64,000 nucleotides of DNA from Pipra filicauda (GCF_003945595.2 NW_024104286.1:1178001-1242000); one strand, 5' to 3'; shown: positions 28,936-43,443, counted from the first letter of the stretch. A program made the numbers and translations. Notes: a model not told the origin generated them from the sequence alone.

Positions 28936-31900
28936 GCACATTCTTACTCCCTTTTATTCTGTGATGTGAGAAACATCACTACGCTAATGGCTTGGGTGTT
29001 TTGTTTATTTTCAAATGAATAAATCTAAAATGGATATTAAGAAAGTAAACAAGCAAAGGTGAGTCTTGTTTCTTCTGTGAACATCTGCAAAAGAGATTAA
29101 AAAAGATTGCTGTATAATGAAGCACAAAACACAAAATGCATCAGAAGCATGTGAATAACATCAAGGAAGCTAAAGGAGGTGCAGCAAAAGGCATTAGTGA
29201 TTCAATAACATCAAAATAAATAGTCTGCAAATTTGTACTAGTACAGTACCTCTTACAGATAAACAAGGAGACACATGGGCAGAAAAAGAACTAAGAACAA
29301 CAGCTGAAACTCTCAGGGCATAGTAAATAGGCTGGACACCAAGAGAAACTGTTGACTGGCAGTAACTCCTTGCACTCAACCAGCCCCATCACATCATGAG
29401 CAAAGAAGGGAAAAATGAGATTCAAGTAAATGCTGCAGGAAGCCCCAGGGAAATTTCCAAGTTAAAATGCTGAAAACTTTTAATGAGTCCTTTCATTTTG
29501 TATGTTTTACACAGCTCTGTCAAAGCCTGGGCCTATGAAGAGCGTCCTGACAAAACAGAATGAAATGTAAGTTTTTCCTTCAGGAAAAAGTAATTATAGT
29601 TGAATTTATAACAAATATTCAGTTGTAACAAATCTCCATAACTTCAAAATGAATTATCAGAAAAGGGAGGAAAATATTCAGGCCCCATGTTCAGAAGCAT
29701 GGGATTCAAAGTGCAAATAGGCATGATTTATAACATTGTGTAGATATCAGAGAAGCTTGTCAAAGAAATTCAACTATTTCTTCATCTCTGTGCTCGGGGT
29801 TCGTGATGGGGCATGAGCTATAGGAGCAGAGCACTAAGATGCCTCAACCCTGTGACACCTGCCAAAAAGCATACACCAGCAATGTAAGAACATTTCCCCA
29901 GGAAAGCTGCAGGGTAACCATAGCTAAGGTCTCTGTTTATGCTGGAGTTTTTGTTCTATATACTTAACTGAAGAATACTTACATCAGTTTTTCTTTATTT
30001 AACTGGAGAATGCCTTTTGATAATTCCTTAATAACAAATTCAAGCAAAGGTTTTTTAACCAGGAGAAAATCACAGTGCAAATATGGACATTGGAAAAATG
30101 GGATTTCCAGCAGGAAAATCAGCTAAAAACTGATACATTTTACTGTGAAGCAGGACAATGGTTAAATCATTATTGTTTCTCAAAGTTCTAAAATTTTCAA
30201 ATCACAAATCTTGAAACAAAATAGTCTTTTGAAATCTTTGAACTGAAACAAAAGGGTTTCTGTTGATTTTTTTTTCAGTCAGAATCATCAAAGTGAAACA
30301 AAATCTGAACCCTTTTAAATAAGTGCGTTTGAGTCAAAATCCATAGCCTCTTAAACAGGTGGGTTTTGATCAAAATTGCAACTTCATTGCACAAATATAT
30401 AAAAAATAAGTCTTCCCCCCTCCAAATCTGTCTCAATACAAATTTTATCTTTCATAATGTCCTCGTGCATTTTCTACTGAGTAGGAAGCCTGGTTCTGAA
30501 TTGTCTTTGAATGTTACTTCTGTTCCCTAGATAAAACATACTTCCCATCTTGGCACAGAACAAGCTTGGGTTTTGTTTCCTGTAATGTAGCAACAAGCCA
30601 AATGTGAATTTGTGTTCTGGAATCAGAAGCATTAAACTTCAGCCATAAGACTGACATTAAATCTTTGTGTAAATGGCACTTGAGAACAAGAAAGAGGTAT
30701 CTGTTTCTGGCAAGTCATTTGTCATAGCTTTCTGGTATGATTAAAACAAACAAATCTCCAAATTTCCAAGGAGCACAGTGTAAGTAGATAAATAAGATGC
30801 AGAATTATTGGAGTGCCATATTTACTGTAATGTGCACCATCGGTTTCTTTATTCTTGTTTTTGAAGGAAGAGATGAGGAATGGGAGATGGGACCAAAAAG
30901 ATGCAACTGCTCTTCCATTAACAAAAAGTGCTTTCACTTTTGTTCTTCTCTGTACATGGATAGTAAAAAGGTGGTATCATTTTGCAAAATAGTAATTACA
31001 TTACTTCAGATTAGGTTCTCAATTCAAATTTCTGTCTAGGTGTAGGTCAGAACACAGTCTCATCAACACTGAGGCAAGAAGCAGCTATAAACTGATTTAT
31101 TGCTGCAATTCTATGCCTGCCTTGGTCCATCCAGTTCCCTAAATCATATGGCAGCTGAATTGCACATAATGCTTAGTTGCTGGAGAGGATTTTTGATCTT
31201 CAAAACTCAGTCAGTTGCAATTAGTAATTCTACCATGCTGCTGCTTGTATAGCTGCAGATTTTCACAACAACAACAAAATACACTTGTTGATCTAGAACA
31301 TTCCTCTCTAGACTGTTTGGGGACATAGTTCAAGCCAGCCAGAAGAGCACACTGTACCACATCAACTGGAGCCTGACCATTTTCATCTGGCGGCATGGGA
31401 CAGAAAACAGCATCGCTCCTCTCCCACCTGGCACTGGCACCAGGTATCTGTAACACAAGTTTGCATCAGGGAACCTTCAAGCCCACTTCTGAAGGTAGGG
31501 CGTTGTGTGTGTTTTTTCAATGTGAAGGCATCTGGTAAAATTCCTTACTGCTATGAAAATTGTCATTTCAGGAGTCCAAAACAGGAGATTAAACTTGGAG
31601 GAAGATTGGGATATTAGTAGAATTAAATGTAGCACTTGAAAAAATAACTTTGCTGTTCTATTCCATCACTTTTGGGACTATAGGTATGTGTGTAAGAATG
31701 CAACCCAAGGCCAGTGAAACTTAACTCGCTGCACAAAAGCAGAGAGAATGGAAACCCCGACTGGATGATAATCTCCTGCTTCTACAACGTGTGATATGTG
31801 CATATATTCCAATATCACCATGTCATCTGACAGTCAGGTAAGGTTAAGGGGCTTGTACTTGCTTTTAAAAATGTTGTTGTTGCTTATGTGGTTTGAAGCT

Positions 31901-32978
31901 TTTTAAGTTCAATAATGTATTAATTATATCTTTGTTGGTCTGTCTCATTTTCCCACTGCAATCTGAGACAAAAAATTATGACTCAACAGTATTTATTTAC
32001 AATATTTGTATGGATTATTCTTATACCATAATGGGCTCTGATCCCTCTTAGGTATTATAAAGAAATTCACTACACAGAGAGATTTGTCTAGGACTTACTG
32101 GAATTCAGTTGTGATCATTATTTCTCCTAGTCCTCTTGCCATCTTGGCAGCCCAGATGTGAGAGGCTAAATAGCTTAGGCCTCTTTGGTATGTGACCACA
32201 AAGAACTTTGTAATTTCCACTTGATAACTTTATTCCAAGTGTTATGCCTTCATTATAACATTTGTCTATATCTCGTGTTGAAGCACAGTGTGTTCACTAA
32301 TGATAACGCACACCACTATTTAAAAGTATGTATTACAAATGAGAGAGGATTATATAATGCACTGGACTTCTTGATGGGCTGGAACAGATTAAGCTTCTTT
32401 GTGAAAACACTGTTCTTCTCTCATCCTAATTCTGTAGCATTCTTAGAGCTGATACCCAACTGCAGCCCAAATACACAGAATAATTATTCAAAATGTTAAG
32501 CCTGATCTTTCATCATGACAGTTATCATGCTGCTTTCCATTAAGGAAATAATGTTAGAGGCTTTTATCAGTATGAATCAGGAGGTGACAAAGTACCAGTC
32601 TCCTATAATACAGAAGATCTCTGTGATCTTGAACCTGCTTTTGCTTTGTGCATCCCCCACCACCTACACTGGTGTTTCTGCAAGTAATGTAGATTGGAAG
32701 GTTGATTTATATTTTAAAACTTTTATATTATGTTCATTTCCACTCTGGAAGCAGGAAAAAACCATTATCTCTATTGATTTAAGACTCTGGATAATGTATC
32801 TCTCCATGCCTTTAATAAGATGATGGCTATCAGTGAATTCACTAGCACTAGTTGCTCACACTGATACCCTGCAATTGTGAACAGCTGATTAACCCTTCAG
32901 TTGTGTGTTTCTAATCAGACATAAAAACCTGGCCATAGGTACTACTACATCCTGAGAGTACAGGGACTGAATGGTAGT

Positions 32979-33000
32979 GAATTAGCTAATTAGCTAATTC
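32979..33000. repeat. Perfect 22-bp palindrome built on TTAGCTAA
   Basis: The 22 bases from 32979 to 33000 equal their own reverse complement. The core is AATTAGCT repeated, giving overlapping TAATTA words, which are the binding core of many homeodomain proteins. No gene is close, so any function is speculative. Confidence 0.75.
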
Positions 33001-34620
33001 CCTTTACTTAAGAAAGAACATATAAGTAAAACAGCACCCAGCAGGCTGTATTTGTGGTATTAACTGTGAATAAACTGAAGAAGGTATTTTATGAAGCACA
33101 AACTTGTGTTGTGACCCAAGAAGTAAATAAGCACTAAAAAACCATCTATTATTACACGTCTGATATATAAAGGACTGGAAGCTAGTCACTTGGCAGCTGT
33201 GAGTTCTTACCTAATTGGCAATGCACTTTTTTTAAAGGGTGGGTCATTTTATACTAATCATTACAAAGAGTCACAGTGCCATCTAGAGACTGCATACAGA
33301 CAGTTTTCAGAACTAATTTTAGAGGAACAGAGAAGGCTTTGTTGTAATACTTAGGTTTAATACATTACTCCTCGAGAACACTGCTTTTCACTGAACAATA
33401 GCTTGCTTTGTGGTTATTAATATCCCATGTTGAGCTCAGGCCTACCTCTTTTCTTCATTTTGTGGGTTTTTTTCAAATCTGATCTTAAATATGAAAATGC
33501 AAAGAAGACTAGGGACTGGTGGAAGCAGGCTTAAACAAAGGTAACCTGACAGCCAGACCCAACCCTTGAAGTATTTGCACCTGAACCACAGCTGTGGTGT
33601 TACACACCAGAAGGCGCTATGGACTCACGAGATAATCACTGTGAACTTCCACGAGAATGCAGGTGGCATATGCTTTTCCTTGCTGTATTTATCAAGGTGG
33701 GAGGTAAGGCTCCCATAGGAAGTACTTTGCATTTCCAGCCTTTCTGATTAGAGTTGCGTTGGGAAGCCTGTGTGCTCAGCATTGGTTAATGCTGTTTTTA
33801 TCCTGTGCCTTCACAGCTATTGGAAGAGAGGGAAGGAGGGAGAGAGGGAATGCTGCAGGCACAGCAGCACCAGTGTCTGAAGAGCATTCTGATCTGCTCT
33901 GTAATCTGCAGGGAACAAGTGCCTGGCAAAAGCCACTTACCAGAAGGACTAAAGTAAACACTCTGGGATGAGCAATGGAGAGAAGTAACAGAGTAGCATA
34001 TTCTGATTTTTTTTTTTAAACCTAACAGATTTAATTAATGTCCTGTAATGACAAGCAGCCGATCTGAATTTTCCTGAGACCTGAAGCATGAGTTGAGACC
34101 TGTCCCTATAAACAGTTGTCTGCATCTGTGATGCACAATTTGGGATTCAGATGGCAAAGAGTCAGGTTTGGGAGCTGGGTGATGTGGTTCTATAGGTCTT
34201 CCATGGCCATAGTTTGTGTAATTCAGTCAGGCATCCAAAATCAGTTGGGTTACGTCTCTTGTCTCTGTGGAGAAGATGCAAATATTGCATTTAATCCCCA
34301 CTTCTGGGGATTTGGGAACCCAGGTGCTATCATTTGGGTTTACACCTCATACTCTTGGTGCTTTGAAGGAGAAGGGAGAGGAAAGCTTGGAGGCCTGCAA
34401 GGCTTCATGAATTATTTCTAAAGCCCAGCAATTCCACCATACTGGCAATCCCACACCCAGCCTTTCTCAGTGCCTGTAAAGCTATTTCAAAGCTGAGACA
34501 ACAGCTACCCACAACCTTTACACTGGATGCTGTCACAGAACCAAAGAGGAGCTTCAGACAAAGTTTATCATGGATACCCTCCCATTGAGCCACAAAGTTC
34601 AAAAAAGACCCCCATGCTTT

Positions 34621-34649
34621 CTAGACTTCTTCTCAAGAGAGAAGTCTAG
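34621..34649. repeat. 10-bp inverted repeat, 9-nt loop
   Basis: CTAGACTTCT at 34621-34630 pairs exactly with AGAAGTCTAG at 34640-34649. It lies just left of the possible old LTR at 34660-35420 and could mark a terminal or insertion structure. It could equally be incidental. Confidence 0.6.
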
Positions 34650-34659
34650 GTGGGGCTGG

Positions 34660-35420
34660 ATCCAATCCTAGCCCCAGTCTTGGTGAACAGTTTATGTCTA
34701 TAGAATTGTATTGGTGCAATTGAACCTTTATACAAGTTTGTCCTGCAGGATTAAGGATGGCAAACCAGGTATTCAATATGAATAAAATGAACAATTTATT
34801 TAAATTGTTAATGATTAGATAAAAATCTAAAAAAAAAATGCAAAAAGGTAAAAGGACAAAAGGTCAGAAAGTCAAAAGGCTCTAATCAGAATTATTTACT
34901 ACTCTGTAAAACTACAAATATAGTGCACTTCTTATTAAATCAATAGGTTATCAAATAGAGATTGATGTTTCTCACCCAGCCTCCAGAGGTATCCTTGAGG
35001 GGCATCCCCACCCAAGGGAAGGATCTTCACACACATTATGGAGGTAAGCTGCAAATACCCGCCATGAAAAAGTGGGACTGGTCTTTTATAGTATAAAATG
35101 ATTGACTGTCAATCATATACAGTTTTAGATTATGTCTTGTTATGCCTACTCAGCAAAATATGCTTTATTGCTGAAAGAGATGTTATCAGCTCTTTGGTTC
35201 CTTCTACTCGATATTTTTGGCTGTCTTTTCACCCTCGGGGCCTGCACATCCCTGCTCATGCCAGCCTCAGCCAGGAAGCACCTGTCTTGCACTTTCTCAT
35301 GATGAGTGTAATTCAAGACAACTTGGCAGGTTAGTCTCAGCATTCTGCAATGCTAAAAACCCTCTTTACTCAATCCATCACTGAAAGGCAGACCCTCCTT
35401 GCTTAATCCATCACTGAAAA
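34660..35420. mobile_element. Possible degraded LTR or other old repeat
   Basis: The segment has a different texture from its flanks. An A-rich part (34770-34900) is followed by a C-rich part around 34977 and then by a GC-richer stretch at 35200-35340. The general layout reminds me of decayed avian LTR elements, and a TTTATT (AATAAA on the minus strand) occurs at the A/T-rich end. I could not define termini or a target duplication, so the call is tentative. Confidence 0.25.
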
Positions 35421-38400
35421 TTTGTAAATAAGACACAGTTTGAGCTGCTGTACCCCAGCTTAGACAAAGCATCCTGCTATAGATGCTTGAATACGTGTCT
35501 TCTTTGCATACCATTCAAACTTAAAATCTTCATTTTTCCTTTTTAAACAGAGTGAAAATGGAGACTGGTAACTGAATGGTAAAAATAAAATACCGTGCGG
35601 GCTAAGGAAAAAATCACTGGCAGGCAGCACTGGGCCTATTCAACACTTGTGTCTCCTGAAAGTACATCTTAAAGAAACTGCTCTTCCCCTGGCAGAGGCA
35701 GACCTTGCTTTTTGTTGCATGGGGAATGAGCAAAAAAGGCTGGTTAGCTATCATATCCTCAAATCAATATGTTGGTTTTGTCCATGAAAGGGCTTTTCCT
35801 CTTTGAGAAATGAAGGCAGAATGGTGCTAGGAGCTTGATAACTATGACTGCACAGAGTAAGTTCTCAGCCCTTCCTGAGGCAGCTGGTAGAGTGTCTGTC
35901 TTGGAGGCACCTAGGAGGATAGAGCCAAAGAAGTTCCTGGTTAAGGCCATGCCATTGCTTTTTGCTCCTGCAGTTGCTGTGCAGCCCATGGGGCAGCCCT
36001 GCTCCTCCTGTACCATCACACTGCTGCCTCTGAAGAAACCAGGGCAGGCCCATGCAGAGGTGGGTGTGTAAATCCCTGCCTTGCTGCCTTCTGTACCTAT
36101 CTTTTAACACATAAGAATTTTTTTTCCACCTTATACAAGACTGGAATTGATCCATGTAACTGGGACATATTAAAATTTTGGGGGCTGGCCTCAGCATCCT
36201 GCAGTAACCCTCAGTCCAGGAGAGAAGTCAAAGCAAAAGGGATGCAGTGTACTTGGGTACCCTTAAGCCTGACTCCTTCCTGTGAAGACAAAACAAACCT
36301 TCCTTTTTTTTTTTAGTTTTTTGACTCTGCTGAGTGAAATGTAAAAAGGGGAAAGAAAATAACAGCATGTCCCAAACAAAAATATATATAGGGAAATCTC
36401 TCGAGCTTGGTGTCAATTATGGATCCCATCCCTTCATACCTCTTCATAGGGCTACTCTTAGAATAGCAGGAAAAACCCTTTCTGCCTTTCTTTAGATAGA
36501 TATAAACAGATGGGTACTGCTTAATTATAATACACTAACACAGACAGGAGATCACTTTGTTTTGTTGGTTTATATCAGTTACTTTGTTGGTTCCTTCTTA
36601 GTTTCTATAAATAATTTAATTGCAGTTAAAAACAAATAACTGAACAAATTCTGTAATATTATACAGAAATCTGTTTTCTTTCCCCCATGAAAGGAATTTC
36701 TCATGTTCTCGGGGTCTAGAGTTTAACACTTGAGTACCTTTCTAAAGTCAAAGTCTACTCGACCTGCTGTTACTCCAGTATTAGATATAACCATTGTATA
36801 TTTGTCCGTAACAAGCTGAGTGAGATGTTATTTTATGGAAGCTGTTGAGGAAACCTACAGAGCAGCTTTCAGTTTGACAAGGCAATTTGATGAATCATGA
36901 AGTGACAGATCAGCGTGACAGACCTTCTGTATTTTTCAGCCATAAAGAAATAACTCCTCACTAAAACAAAGTGCCCAGCATGTAGTAAAGAGCAACAGCT
37001 ACAGAGCAGAGGGGTCTGATTGGGCTCTCGGAGGATGCACAAGAAAACAGATTTACTTGATAGTCTCCTGATAGCTCTGTTGAAAATTGCTTTTTAGTAT
37101 ACCACTAATAATCTCCAGTTTTTCTTGAAAATCTGTGGGTAAAACCTGGTTTTGCTGTGAATCCAGATGTTCCACTTGTATGGTTTTACAGACAAGTTCA
37201 GGGCTTTTTCCATAGGGCTGGGGATAGGCTTGAACCCAAGGCTGGGACCAGGCAGGCCACTCTGGGAAGAGCCTTGACTGAAAGCAGCTCCCAGGTCCAG
37301 GTTGCTCTCCCCTGGGAGCACCCAGGGCCCCATGCAGCGATGCCAGTCACCCCATGGGGGCTGCATTCAGGGCCTTTGCAGCTTGTAAGGGAAAACTGAA
37401 TTGCGTTTTCTTTCTCTTGGTCCTAATTACAGTTGCAGAGCATTTGGATTTTTTTGCATATATATTAAGTGTTGTCTTACAACAATTCTTTTCTTCACAG
37501 TTGAGAGGATAAGGTCCTTGTGAATTCATATCCAAACAGGTGTCTTCTCTAGATCACAGAAGTGAGGTAGTGACCTGCAAATAAGACTGAATAAACCAAA
37601 CAAAACAGTGAGGGCTTGCCACATGAATACTGCCAGGATGTCAGGTTGCAGAGGTAAGAGCTGAGACAGGAACAATTGCATAGTAGGGTTTATTTTCCTA
37701 CTTTTTAATGAAACATATCTGTATGTATAGATTATAACAGTCTTTATGTGATCACAAATTTTTACTCTTTGCCTCCTCTACGGGAATTAAGTGAGCTTTG
37801 TTGATAAACTCCCAGACTTCCAAAGAAAAACCAAAGTGTACATGAGGTTTATTTTCATTTCTGCTTCCTTCTTCATGATTAATTTAACCCATGCAGTGGA
37901 GTTATTTTTAGAGGCACCAAGCCAGAGAATCATTTCATTCAGCTTTCACGCTGTGAGATGGAGCATTTGGGTTTGAATATGAATTTGATAGTAACAACAG
38001 TAGCAGTGGGAAGCTTTATCTCTCAAAGGGAGTCAAAATGAAGCAGAACTGAGAACTCCATCAGAAAGAGTTACTCTGTTACAGCTGTGCTGCCATAGTT
38101 CTATTCTTTTCTTTTTTCCTCTTAATCAAGCGACAGAAAAAGTGTTCCTCCCTGGCTCAGCACTTCAAACCTAGGCATGCTGTAAAAACGCAAAGGCCTT
38201 GATTAATGTTGGCCTCTATTAATTTATGGCAAAAAGAACAAAGGTTCTCTAACTAGTTTGGGGGTCTATAAGAGCTGATTTTGGCTGAAGTGCTAAACTA
38301 TAATCTAGTTTCCTAAATCTTCATCCAACTATTTGCAAAATAATGAAAACTAATAGAAGACAAGATAGGGATTAGAGATGATATTTCCCACTGACAGAGG

Positions 38401-41197
38401 CAAGTGATTTCGCAGGCAAATAGTAATGTACCAACATGAAGCTCTTAGGCTCTGAAAGCCACAGAACAGGTGGGAATCCTCACATGGCCTCCACTCAGGT
38501 CGCTTTTAGACACTGTCCTGGAAGAAAAGTTCCCCTGTTCAAATACAGCTATGCTGGAGAAGATCAAAACTAGCCATGTGAATTTGATCAGAGAAGCTGA
38601 AACAGTGTGGGGAAACCATCCTGCGGTGCAGTTCATGGAAGTCACAGTAGTAACCCTTTGTACTGCTCTAATGAATCACCTGTCGCGTGATCAATGTTTG
38701 CTCATATGTCCTTAAACAGAATAAGGTTAAGTGGTCTTGAAACACTTTCCCTTTTACTTTATCTTCATCAGCCTTTGATTGTTTTTACAGAAAATCGAGT
38801 TTTGATTCATTCACCAATCTTTTTTTTTTTCCCTAGCCCCCTTCCTTTCCCTCCTTTGTTGTCCTACCTTTTCCTTCATGTGTAGCTTACCTCATCCACT
38901 GACCTGTAACTGTCTTTGAGACATTGGTCACTCTTCCAGTGGCTTTACTGTTCCTCACTTTAAGGACTCCTAACAGGATCTCACTTATGCTTCCTATTGA
39001 TAAGGTTCTTATCCTAGCTGTCCTTCCATAGTATTTATCTTCTGTTTCACAAGAACTGTATTCACTTTTATACAAAGTGTATTTCTTACACTTCCTTCTA
39101 CATATCTGCTAGTGACCATCGCTGGATATGGGACATAAAAACAACTTTTGGTTCAAATGAGATGGGCAGTCTAAATGCTTTCTTTGCTTTTGATATGCTC
39201 CACAAATTCTCCTTCAAACATTTCTCCTAGTCTATTCTTTTGACACCATTATTCCTACATCTATGACTGAAACTCTCATTTATTTGCCTAATTAGTACTT
39301 TCAAGTATAAGCCTCTGTATGGGGATTCATGTCTGTCTGCCTTGCTTGAAGACATGAATTCAAGCCCAGAATCTGTATGAGCTTGCTTGGTAAACTCTTG
39401 AGAGTTTAGACCATCATTTTGTCCTGTGCATGTACTGCATTGTGTACTTGGAGAGCCTTGTTCTCTGATCACCCTCTCTAGTGTTGTCCAGACCATCAGC
39501 AAAGGAAAATGTGAAGGAAGTTTGGTAGTTGAAGGATAATAATTAAATGCTGGCATCTAAAGTGGTTTAGAAAATTATACAAAAGCCCTCTGAAGAGCTC
39601 TGTATCATTCTCATTTGTTTTTCATTACATTTTTCAGTGTCTAATTACTACGGGGTGGGGGGGGGGAAGCATTGTTTTCAATATTATGCAAAGACAAGAA
39701 AACAGCAGCAGCCTTCCAAAGTGGCAAGCTGTAGTTCCATGTACACAGCATTCTGAACAGGACATTGGCAACTTAATGAGTGAGAAAATATTAGTAACAG
39801 TGAAAAGATCTGTTAGTAAGAGTAAATTCAGAAAGTAAAAAGATGTCAGTGTTAATGTGACTCTAGATGTAGACAGATGAACACTGTAGTCAGAGTCTTA
39901 TAAAATATTAGGACAAAAGCTACAAGCTTTATAGTGTAGTTATACTTGATAGAGTATTCAGCAGAAGTATAGAAATGTGATTAAGTGTGAGTTTTGTCAT
40001 TTCCCACAGCTTTATTCGCATACTTCTTAACAGGAAGAAAGTATTTTGGGGGCATTATGATCATTGATTGATTTATGTGATATTCAATATCAATGAATGA
40101 TGGTTTAGGAGATGAATTTTCAGGGTGTGATATTTTTATATTTTTACAGAAAAGAACCAAAACTGCTACATGACTCCTTTCTGCTGCAATTAAATAATTT
40201 TAAAATAAATCTGCCTTATATATACACCAGTCATTCAGTGCCATTTCATTCTAATTTACCCCAAGGGATCTATTAAAAAGAACCTGTTACCCTGTCTCAG
40301 GGGCAGGTCATAACACTTAAATACAACAATTGCAGCTATTCTAAGCTCAGAGTGTAATTGCATATGGATCACTGTGAACCCTGAGAGCATGGTTGCCAGT
40401 GAGAAGGAAAATGTTCTTTTGCAGCTCTATCTTGCAAGTAAATTTTTAAGCAAAATTCTAGATAATTTCAAAACCAGAACCCACTACTTACACTTACTCA
40501 TAAATCTTATAGATATATAATTGTTTGGTTCTGTGACTTTTTAATTCAGTTTTTAGCACAGATAAGTTTTGAATTATCATTTTAATTTTCAATTATCATT
40601 TTCAATTTACTTTTATTTTTAAAAAGGCAATACATTAAGAGGGTTATAAAATAGACTTTTCCTCCTAGGTTTACATTTTATTAGAAAGCTAATGGCAGAG
40701 CTCTGATGCCTTGGGGCTCCACAGAGAGCTCTAGCAGCAATCTGTAACTAATAGACACAGTAGTTCAATTTTCTTCTTGAATTTACATAATGATTTTTCT
40801 TTTGGTATAAATTAAATCTTGTCATCAACAAATACCAAAAAAAAAAAACATTTGTACCCAGACACAGCACATTGCAAAAATACAGACTGGTGTAAATATC
40901 ATGCTACAGTAATGAATTTTGCAAAATAAGAGGTAATTTCTTGCTATAGTGGTACTTATTGCAAAAACCTAATTTGTTCTGTTTGTACAGTAGCCACAGG
41001 ACTGTGACTGCCTAACAACATAGCTCAATGAGATCTCAGGTAGTCAGGAGACTCAGATTCTCAGAACTTACTTTCTGTTTTCTTATTTTGTGGTTGTTTC
41101 TTTTTTCCGGTCAAATAACAAATGACCCTTCAGCTTCCTGCTTTATTCACAACAGTTCGAGCACATTGGTTTTGCTTTTAACTGCTTTTGAATACAG

Positions 41198-41247
41198 CTT
41201 TCAATCTAACCCTGGTATTCCACTTTCAATCTAACCCTGGTATCCCA
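41198..41247. repeat. 25-bp direct tandem duplication
   Basis: The 25 bases at 41198-41222 are repeated at 41223-41247 with a single difference (TATTCCA versus TATCCCA). This is a recent small tandem duplication, probably replication slippage. No coding sequence is affected. Confidence 0.85.
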
Positions 41248-42558
41248 CATTCTCCCTGAGTATTGATGAATGTTTAACTCTCAGTGTTGTCAAGCAGCCT
41301 AGCTCTTCCTCAGATTTCCTATCCTTACAGAAAGCACTATCAAGAGCTTTGCTATGTTAGAACTACAGCCAGGAGATGTAGAACCATAGCCCAAAGTGTG
41401 CTTGATAACGTGAGGTTTCACTCTGAAGTGGCCCCACTAAGTTTTATGATTACAAGAGGGAAAAAAAATGAAAATTAGTAAAGGCAATAGAATGGCAGAA
41501 AACCAATTAGATATATGGTCAACTAGGACTCAACACTGCTTCCAAAATGTTGCAGGTCTTGCTTCTCTAACAGCTGTTCTGTCAAAGGAAGAGTGGCTAA
41601 CTATCCTGTTCTTCTAATCAAAAGATTTAGATCATTTGTAGGCATCAAATTCTATACAAGTTTTAGCCAAGGTGGTATCAGAGAAAGTAAAGAGAACAGT
41701 TGCCAGAAAATGTGGCTTGTGGGAAAAGACTGCAGGAATTGATTGCCTTAACTTCATAAAACAAAAAACTTGACTAAAGGATGTAATTTTTTTGACATAC
41801 AAAGATAGCGATACTCTTAGTTTTTTCTATGCTATGGTAGAAGCAGGCCAAGAAGCAGTCTACCAGGAAAAAGAACTTTGCTTTTCCCCTTTTCTCTATC
41901 ATCTGAAAGGCTAGTTAGTCACTGCAAGGAGGCTATCCTAGAAACTGTGAAATCTCCTTTAGTAGATGAGAAGAAAAAACCAGACCAATTCCTATTTTGG
42001 AATGGAGTAAAATGATTTTAAGAGCAGATTCACAACAGCCTTTGCTTGATTTGGTGTAGCTAAGATCTGAGTGATAATGCCTAGAGGCTCAGCCTGGTGT
42101 GACTGCCTCAACCACTCAAGCCCCATTGCCTTGGGACATCACTGCCATTCTACCTTCCCAGGCCTCTCATCACAGATCTCAGCACAATTGATACCACCAG
42201 CTCATATTTCTGACCACCCCTCAGACTCAGCTGAGAAGGCAGCCTGGGTATGCAGGTTTGTGTAAGCCAAAAATACCTGCTAAATTTGTTAAGCCATAAA
42301 TACTTGTTAGGAAATGTTTGCTCAGAGTTTACAGCTAAATTTGGCTTGTGGAAATATATTATTATGTGATCCCAACATACGTAATAAAGACTCAATGCTG
42401 TATGGTACAAGCTGTATTGAGGCTCACGGCGCAGCTCTGAGGTGATTGACAAGGAAATCTCACCTCGCCTTCCATCAGCAGGTGTCCCAGGCTGTGAACT
42501 GCAAGTCCTGTTTTATTTTTGCCAGAAGCTGTGCATTTTTGCTCTCCAGTGTCAGAGC

Positions 42559-42561
<3 letters not shown>

Positions 42562-42603
<42 letters not shown>
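42562..42603. repeat. Compound microsatellite (AC)n(AT)n
   Basis: About 15 AC dinucleotides (42562-42592) run directly into about five AT dinucleotides ending at 42603. It is a typical length-variable vertebrate microsatellite and makes the overlapping short frames on both strands meaningless. Confidence 0.95.
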
Positions 42604-43443
42604 GTAAGCATACAAGACACAATGTAAAGTTCCTGTGCCTGGTCACAGAATCATGTTTATAGTTTAGTGACAGACCGCACTGTATTTATAGCCTCTCTCT
42701 TCTTTCTCCTTCCCAGACCCCTTTCTCGTGTACTTCTATGATACCTGCTTTTAAATCAAGCTCCTATTCTCAGGCCCATTTAAAGACTACAGATAGGTAA
42801 GGTAAGGAAAAAGGATGATCTTAATTCATGAGTGCCCTCTGGGAGCCATGGAAACAACTGAGGAGGAAGGTGGTCAGAGCAGGGGATGGTGACTGTAGCT
42901 GGAAGGAGACCCTAGGCCCCAATTCTCCTCAAGCACTTTCTCCTTCTCCAGGTTTTTTTGTCATCAGAGGAGCATTCTACTGAGCCATCAGTGGGCAGCA
43001 TCTGGTTGTTGTTTCCCTTTAAGTAACTTCTGGATTCAGATCTGCAAGATCTACTGAAACTACTGTCTTCTATTTCTGCACCTAGATAATGAGGTCTTTA
43101 GGGAAAATTGTGAAGAAGATATAGTCATTACCTTTCTGAAAGAGGAATTCGCAGTTGTTTCCCATTTATCTTCCTTTCAATGCTGAGAGGATCTGCCTGA
43201 AGCAGGGCACCGCTGAGCAGCTGCTGCTCTTCCTTTGCAGAGCTAGGCTTCTGGAAAAGCCATTCACCTCACAACACCTCATGGAAAATGTTTATTTATA
43301 AGATGTGCCCCAAACAGTTTTAACTGGTAGGAAAATACAAGTGTATTTCAAAGCAAGGAGAATATTTGTCATATGCTCTTATGGACACTTGGAAGGAAAG
43401 GGTATCTCCCCCCCAACACCTCTATCCCCATCCCCTCGGGGGA

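Larger units (their letters stand above)
21313..43443. other. Gene-poor spacer between CR1 and the SH2D1B region
   Basis: I found no supportable exon in these 22 kb on either strand. Open frames are short and overlapping and lack recognisable motifs. Landmarks are listed separately: a hairpin at 26691, an 18-bp tandem repeat at 28882, a palindrome at 32979, a possible old LTR at 34660, a 25-bp duplication at 41198 and a CA/TA microsatellite at 42562. GC-richer patches occur at 35840-36080 and 37190-37390. The first contains an acceptor-like and a donor-like site (ag before 35971, gt after 36059), but its content is not recognisable as protein. Confidence 0.55.

Noticed and set aside
35835..36071. 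Frame with acceptor- and donor-like sites in a GC-richer patch
   Set aside because: The 89-bp candidate exon has no recognisable protein content and no partner exons. Frames are open on both strands because of composition.
42392..42646. Frames across the CA repeat on both strands
   Set aside because: They are produced by the microsatellite (THTHTH / VCVCVC) and have no other support.
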